Source: an uncultured Flavobacteriales bacterium
GTDB lineage: Bacteria; Bacteroidota; Bacteroidia; Flavobacteriales_D; Crocinitomicaceae
Direction: 5' to 3'
NCBI GenBank assembly: GCA_903879765.1
Contig: CAIRMS010000190.1
Coordinates: forward strand, 1-16,123
DNA length: 16,123 nt
The notes below the pieces were generated by a model that saw nothing but the letters and a program-made list of their open reading frames with translations, had not been told where the DNA came from and did not search any database. The first letter of the stretch is position 1, and each line of letters opens with the position of its first letter. Below, piece by piece: positions 14,176-16,123 of this stretch. A program made the translations under genes and the position numbers.

Positions 14176-15126
14176 ATGACTAAAAACACCAAAATATATA
14201 TTGCTGGTCATCGTGGAATGGTTGGTTCAGCAATATGGAGGAATTTAGAAAAAAATGGCTACACGAATCTCATCGGGCGTTGCTCTTCTGAACTAGATCT
14301 TCGCAATCAGAATGATGTAAACTCTTTCTTTTTGGAAGAAAATCCCAGTATCGTTATAGATGCCGCAGCAAAGGTTGGAGGAATACTTGCCAATAATGAT
14401 TTTCCATATCAATTTCTAATGGAGAACTTACAGATTCAAAATAATTTATTGGATTCAGCCCTTCGCTATAACATTGAAAAATTCATTTTCTTAGGTAGTT
14501 CATGTATTTATCCAAGACTTGCTCCGCAACCTTTGAAAGAAGAATATCTTTTAACTTCATCACTTGAACCAACAAACGAATGGTATGCAATTGCTAAAAT
14601 TGCAGGTGTGAAGGCCTGTGAAGCCATTCGAAAACAATATAACAAAGATTTCGTAAGTCTAATGCCAACTAATTTATATGGGGCGAATGATAATTTTGAT
14701 TTAAAAAGTTCACATGTTTTACCAGCAATGATTCGGAAATTTCATGAAGCAAAATTGAATCAAAATATTCCAGTTCAATTGTGGGGGAGTGGAACCCCAA
14801 TGCGTGAATTTTTGCACGTAGAGGATCTTGCAGAAGCTGTTTGTTTTACACTCGAGAATCAATTATCAGAAAATTTATACAATGTAGGTACCGGAAATGA
14901 CCTTAGCATTAAAGAATTGGCCATGTTGATACAGCGCATTGTCGGACATACGGGTGATATTCAATGGGACGAGACAAAACCCGATGGAACACCCCGTAAA
15001 TTGATGGATGTCAGTAAAATGTCAAATGCAGGATGGGATGCAAAAATTAACTTGGAAGAAGGGATTTATCAGACTTATCAGTGGTTTTTAAAAAATGTGG
15101 ATAAGGTGAAGAAAGTTAAATTGTAA
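14176..15126 (+). CDS. fcl: GDP-L-fucose synthase
   Basis: 316 residues from ATG 14176; a TTG at 14161 would extend it by five residues but overlaps the end of gmd. The enzyme epimerises C3 and C5 and reduces C4 of GDP-4-keto-6-deoxymannose with NADPH to give GDP-L-fucose. Seen: GHRGMVGSA at 11-19, AAKVGGI at 65-70, GSSCIYP at 107-113, Tyr137 and Lys141 in NEWYAIAK, and MPTNLYGANDNFD followed by SSHVLPAMIRKFHEAK. The order and residues are those of GMER/Fcl. It starts seven bases after gmd, so the two enzymes form a two-step unit. Confidence 0.96.
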   Translation: MTKNTKIYIAGHRGMVGSAIWRNLEKNGYTNLIGRCSSELDLRNQNDVNSFFLEENPSIVIDAAAKVGGILANNDFPYQFLMENLQIQNNLLDSALRYNIEKFIFLGSSCIYPRLAPQPLKEEYLLTSSLEPTNEWYAIAKIAGVKACEAIRKQYNKDFVSLMPTNLYGANDNFDLKSSHVLPAMIRKFHEAKLNQNIPVQLWGSGTPMREFLHVEDLAEAVCFTLENQLSENLYNVGTGNDLSIKELAMLIQRIVGHTGDIQWDETKPDGTPRKLMDVSKMSNAGWDAKINLEEGIYQTYQWFLKNVDKVKKVKL

Positions 15127-15153
15127 GAATAGAAATTCACAGTTTATGGCGAA

Positions 15154-15750
15154 ATGAAAAGAACACTTTACGAAAAACAGATTATAGATCGTTCCACAAC
15201 AAGGTATTGTCTTGGTTTAATTCCGCGTCTTAAAAAACATATTTATTTAAGTTATGTTCGCTACGTTGCACGTAGGAGAGGTGCACAAATTGGCGATAGC
15301 TCGGTGATAACAATGAGTTTGGCTCGTAAAGCAAACAAGAATCTAATCATTGGAAATCATTCGTCAATTCAAGCTCATTTGTTAGACTTGCGTGCACCGA
15401 TAAAAATCGGCAATCACGTAATTATAGGTTCTGATGTTGAAATACTTACATGTAGTCATAATATTGATTCACCTGATTGGGAGTTTAAAGCATATGGAAT
15501 AGAAATTGAAGATTATGCTTGGATAGCTACTCGGGTATTTATAATGCCATCGTGTAGAATCGTTGGAAGAGGTTCCGTTTGCGGCGGTGGATCAGTTGTT
15601 GTGAAGAATGTAGATGAGATGACTATAGTTAGTGGGAATCCCGCTACTTTTTTGAAAGAAAGACAACAAGTACATTCCGATCTAATAGTTGAATCATTAT
15701 TGGGTGGGGATTTTAAACAATACGTGAAAATCCGAAAGAATAAATCATGA
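15154..15750 (+). CDS. Hexapeptide-repeat (left-handed beta-helix) acyltransferase, sugar O-acetyltransferase-like
   Basis: 198 residues. After a basic N-terminal helix (about 1-43), hexapeptide repeats run from about 43 to 165: AQIGDSS, LIIGNHSSIQ, IKIGNHVIIGSDV, IEIEDYAWIATRVFI, CRIVGRGSVCGGGSVVV. CSHNID with His102 corresponds to the catalytic histidine of the maltose/galactoside O-acetyltransferase and WcaF-like group. Residues SGNPATFLKER end the domain. It probably transfers an acetyl group from acetyl-CoA to a sugar of the polysaccharide or to a lipid-linked intermediate; the acceptor is not known. It starts 27 bases after fcl. The stop overlaps the start of the flippase gene as ATGA. 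Confidence 0.85.
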   Translation: MKRTLYEKQIIDRSTTRYCLGLIPRLKKHIYLSYVRYVARRRGAQIGDSSVITMSLARKANKNLIIGNHSSIQAHLLDLRAPIKIGNHVIIGSDVEILTCSHNIDSPDWEFKAYGIEIEDYAWIATRVFIMPSCRIVGRGSVCGGGSVVVKNVDEMTIVSGNPATFLKERQQVHSDLIVESLLGGDFKQYVKIRKNKS

Positions 15751-16123
15751 TTTTCAAATTATCTGCAGTTAAAAAAAATCTACTCGCCAATTTCTTTGGG
15801 ATTGGCGTGCAGCTTTTTACACAGATTGCTTTAATTCCGCTTTTTTTAATATTCTGGGATATAAACACCTATAGTGATTGGATAATTCTTACAGCCATTT
15901 CTTCTTTTTTTGCAATGTCTGATATTGGCTTAAACAGCGTAACAATCAACCGATTTGTAATTAAGCATTCAGAAGGAAAAATAGATGAATGCAGATCTTT
16001 ATTAACCAATAATTACCTGCTAATTCTAACTGTATTTTTATTTTCGATCTTAGGCTCTCTTGTGTATGTCTATTTCGTAGACATTTCAAAAAATCTTGGT
16101 TTACACGTCGTAACAAGGGAAAC
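15747..16123 (+). CDS. wzx: Wzx-like polysaccharide flippase, N-terminal part (runs off right edge)
   Basis: I translated this directly: 125 codons from the ATG that overlaps the preceding TGA. The protein begins MIFKLSAVKKNLLANFFGIG. It has hydrophobic segments at about 12-36 (NFFGIGVQLFTQIALIPLF), 43-62 (ISSFFAMSDIGLNSV) and 90-111. An N-terminal KKNLLANFFGIGVQLFTQI helix, followed by the MSDIGLNSV motif (usually FADLGL or LSDFGL), is typical of the Wzx/RfbX/PST family. These inner-membrane proteins flip undecaprenyl-linked repeat units. Full members are about 400-500 residues. The context, following sugar-nucleotide and acetyltransferase genes, supports this. Confidence 0.8.
   Translation, partial: MIFKLSAVKKNLLANFFGIGVQLFTQIALIPLFLIFWDINTYSDWIILTAISSFFAMSDIGLNSVTINRFVIKHSEGKIDECRSLLTNNYLLILTVFLFSILGSLVYVYFVDISKNLGLHVVTRE

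Overview
The window looks like a chromosomal piece of a Bacteroidota genome, most probably a flavobacterium-like member; the genus is not determinable here. It is AT-rich. Start codons mostly lack Shine-Dalgarno sequences, and the recognisable promoter -7 boxes have the Bacteroidota form TAnnTTTG. It carries a NusG-like UpxY antiterminator at the head of a polysaccharide operon and an OmpA/TSP3 outer-membrane protein. The theme is nucleotide-sugar synthesis for a surface polysaccharide (capsule, O-antigen or exopolysaccharide).

Left and middle (1-10584, all minus strand; transcription runs right to left). In order of transcription: WbpE-type aminotransferase, UDP-glucose 6-dehydrogenase (Ugd), UDP-glucuronate decarboxylase (Uxs), WbpD-type N-acetyltransferase, WlbA/WbpB-type 3-dehydrogenase, TviB/WbpO-type UDP-HexNAc 6-dehydrogenase, RmlB (dTDP-glucose 4,6-dehydratase), a CpsB/YwqE-like PHP phosphatase, a SixA-like histidine phosphatase, a SUFU-domain protein and the start of an EamA transporter. 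Three routes can be read: UDP-GlcNAc to UDP-2,3-diacetamido-2,3-dideoxyglucuronate (TviB-like, WbpB, WbpE, WbpD); UDP-glucose to UDP-glucuronate to UDP-xylose (Ugd, Uxs); and dTDP-glucose to dTDP-4-keto-6-deoxyglucose (RmlB). No glycosyltransferase lies in this arm.

Centre (10585-12340). An ompA-like gene, also on the minus strand, is closed by a strong intrinsic terminator. Its 5' side faces a 380-base divergent intergenic region with Bacteroidota -7 boxes on both strands.

Right (12341-16123, plus strand). upxY, gmd, fcl, a hexapeptide-repeat acyltransferase and the beginning of a Wzx-like flippase. Gmd and Fcl make GDP-L-fucose from GDP-mannose. UpxY is expected to keep RNA polymerase reading through this operon, and a weak terminator-like hairpin sits directly after its stop codon. 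The operon runs off the right edge, where glycosyltransferases and a polymerase would be expected.

The most unusual feature is the intergenic DNA of the minus-strand cluster. All five larger gaps (908-1105, 2314-2350, 4720-4808, 5838-6260, 9149-9447) carry repeats, and each repeat block begins at or within a few tens of bases of the stop codon of the preceding gene. Three gaps share a TTAGCACATTA motif. One holds six copies of a 60-bp unit that contains the last codons and stop codon of wbpD. One holds six copies of a 31-33-bp unit. The two larger arrays are each bounded by palindromes centred on GGCATGCC-like cores.
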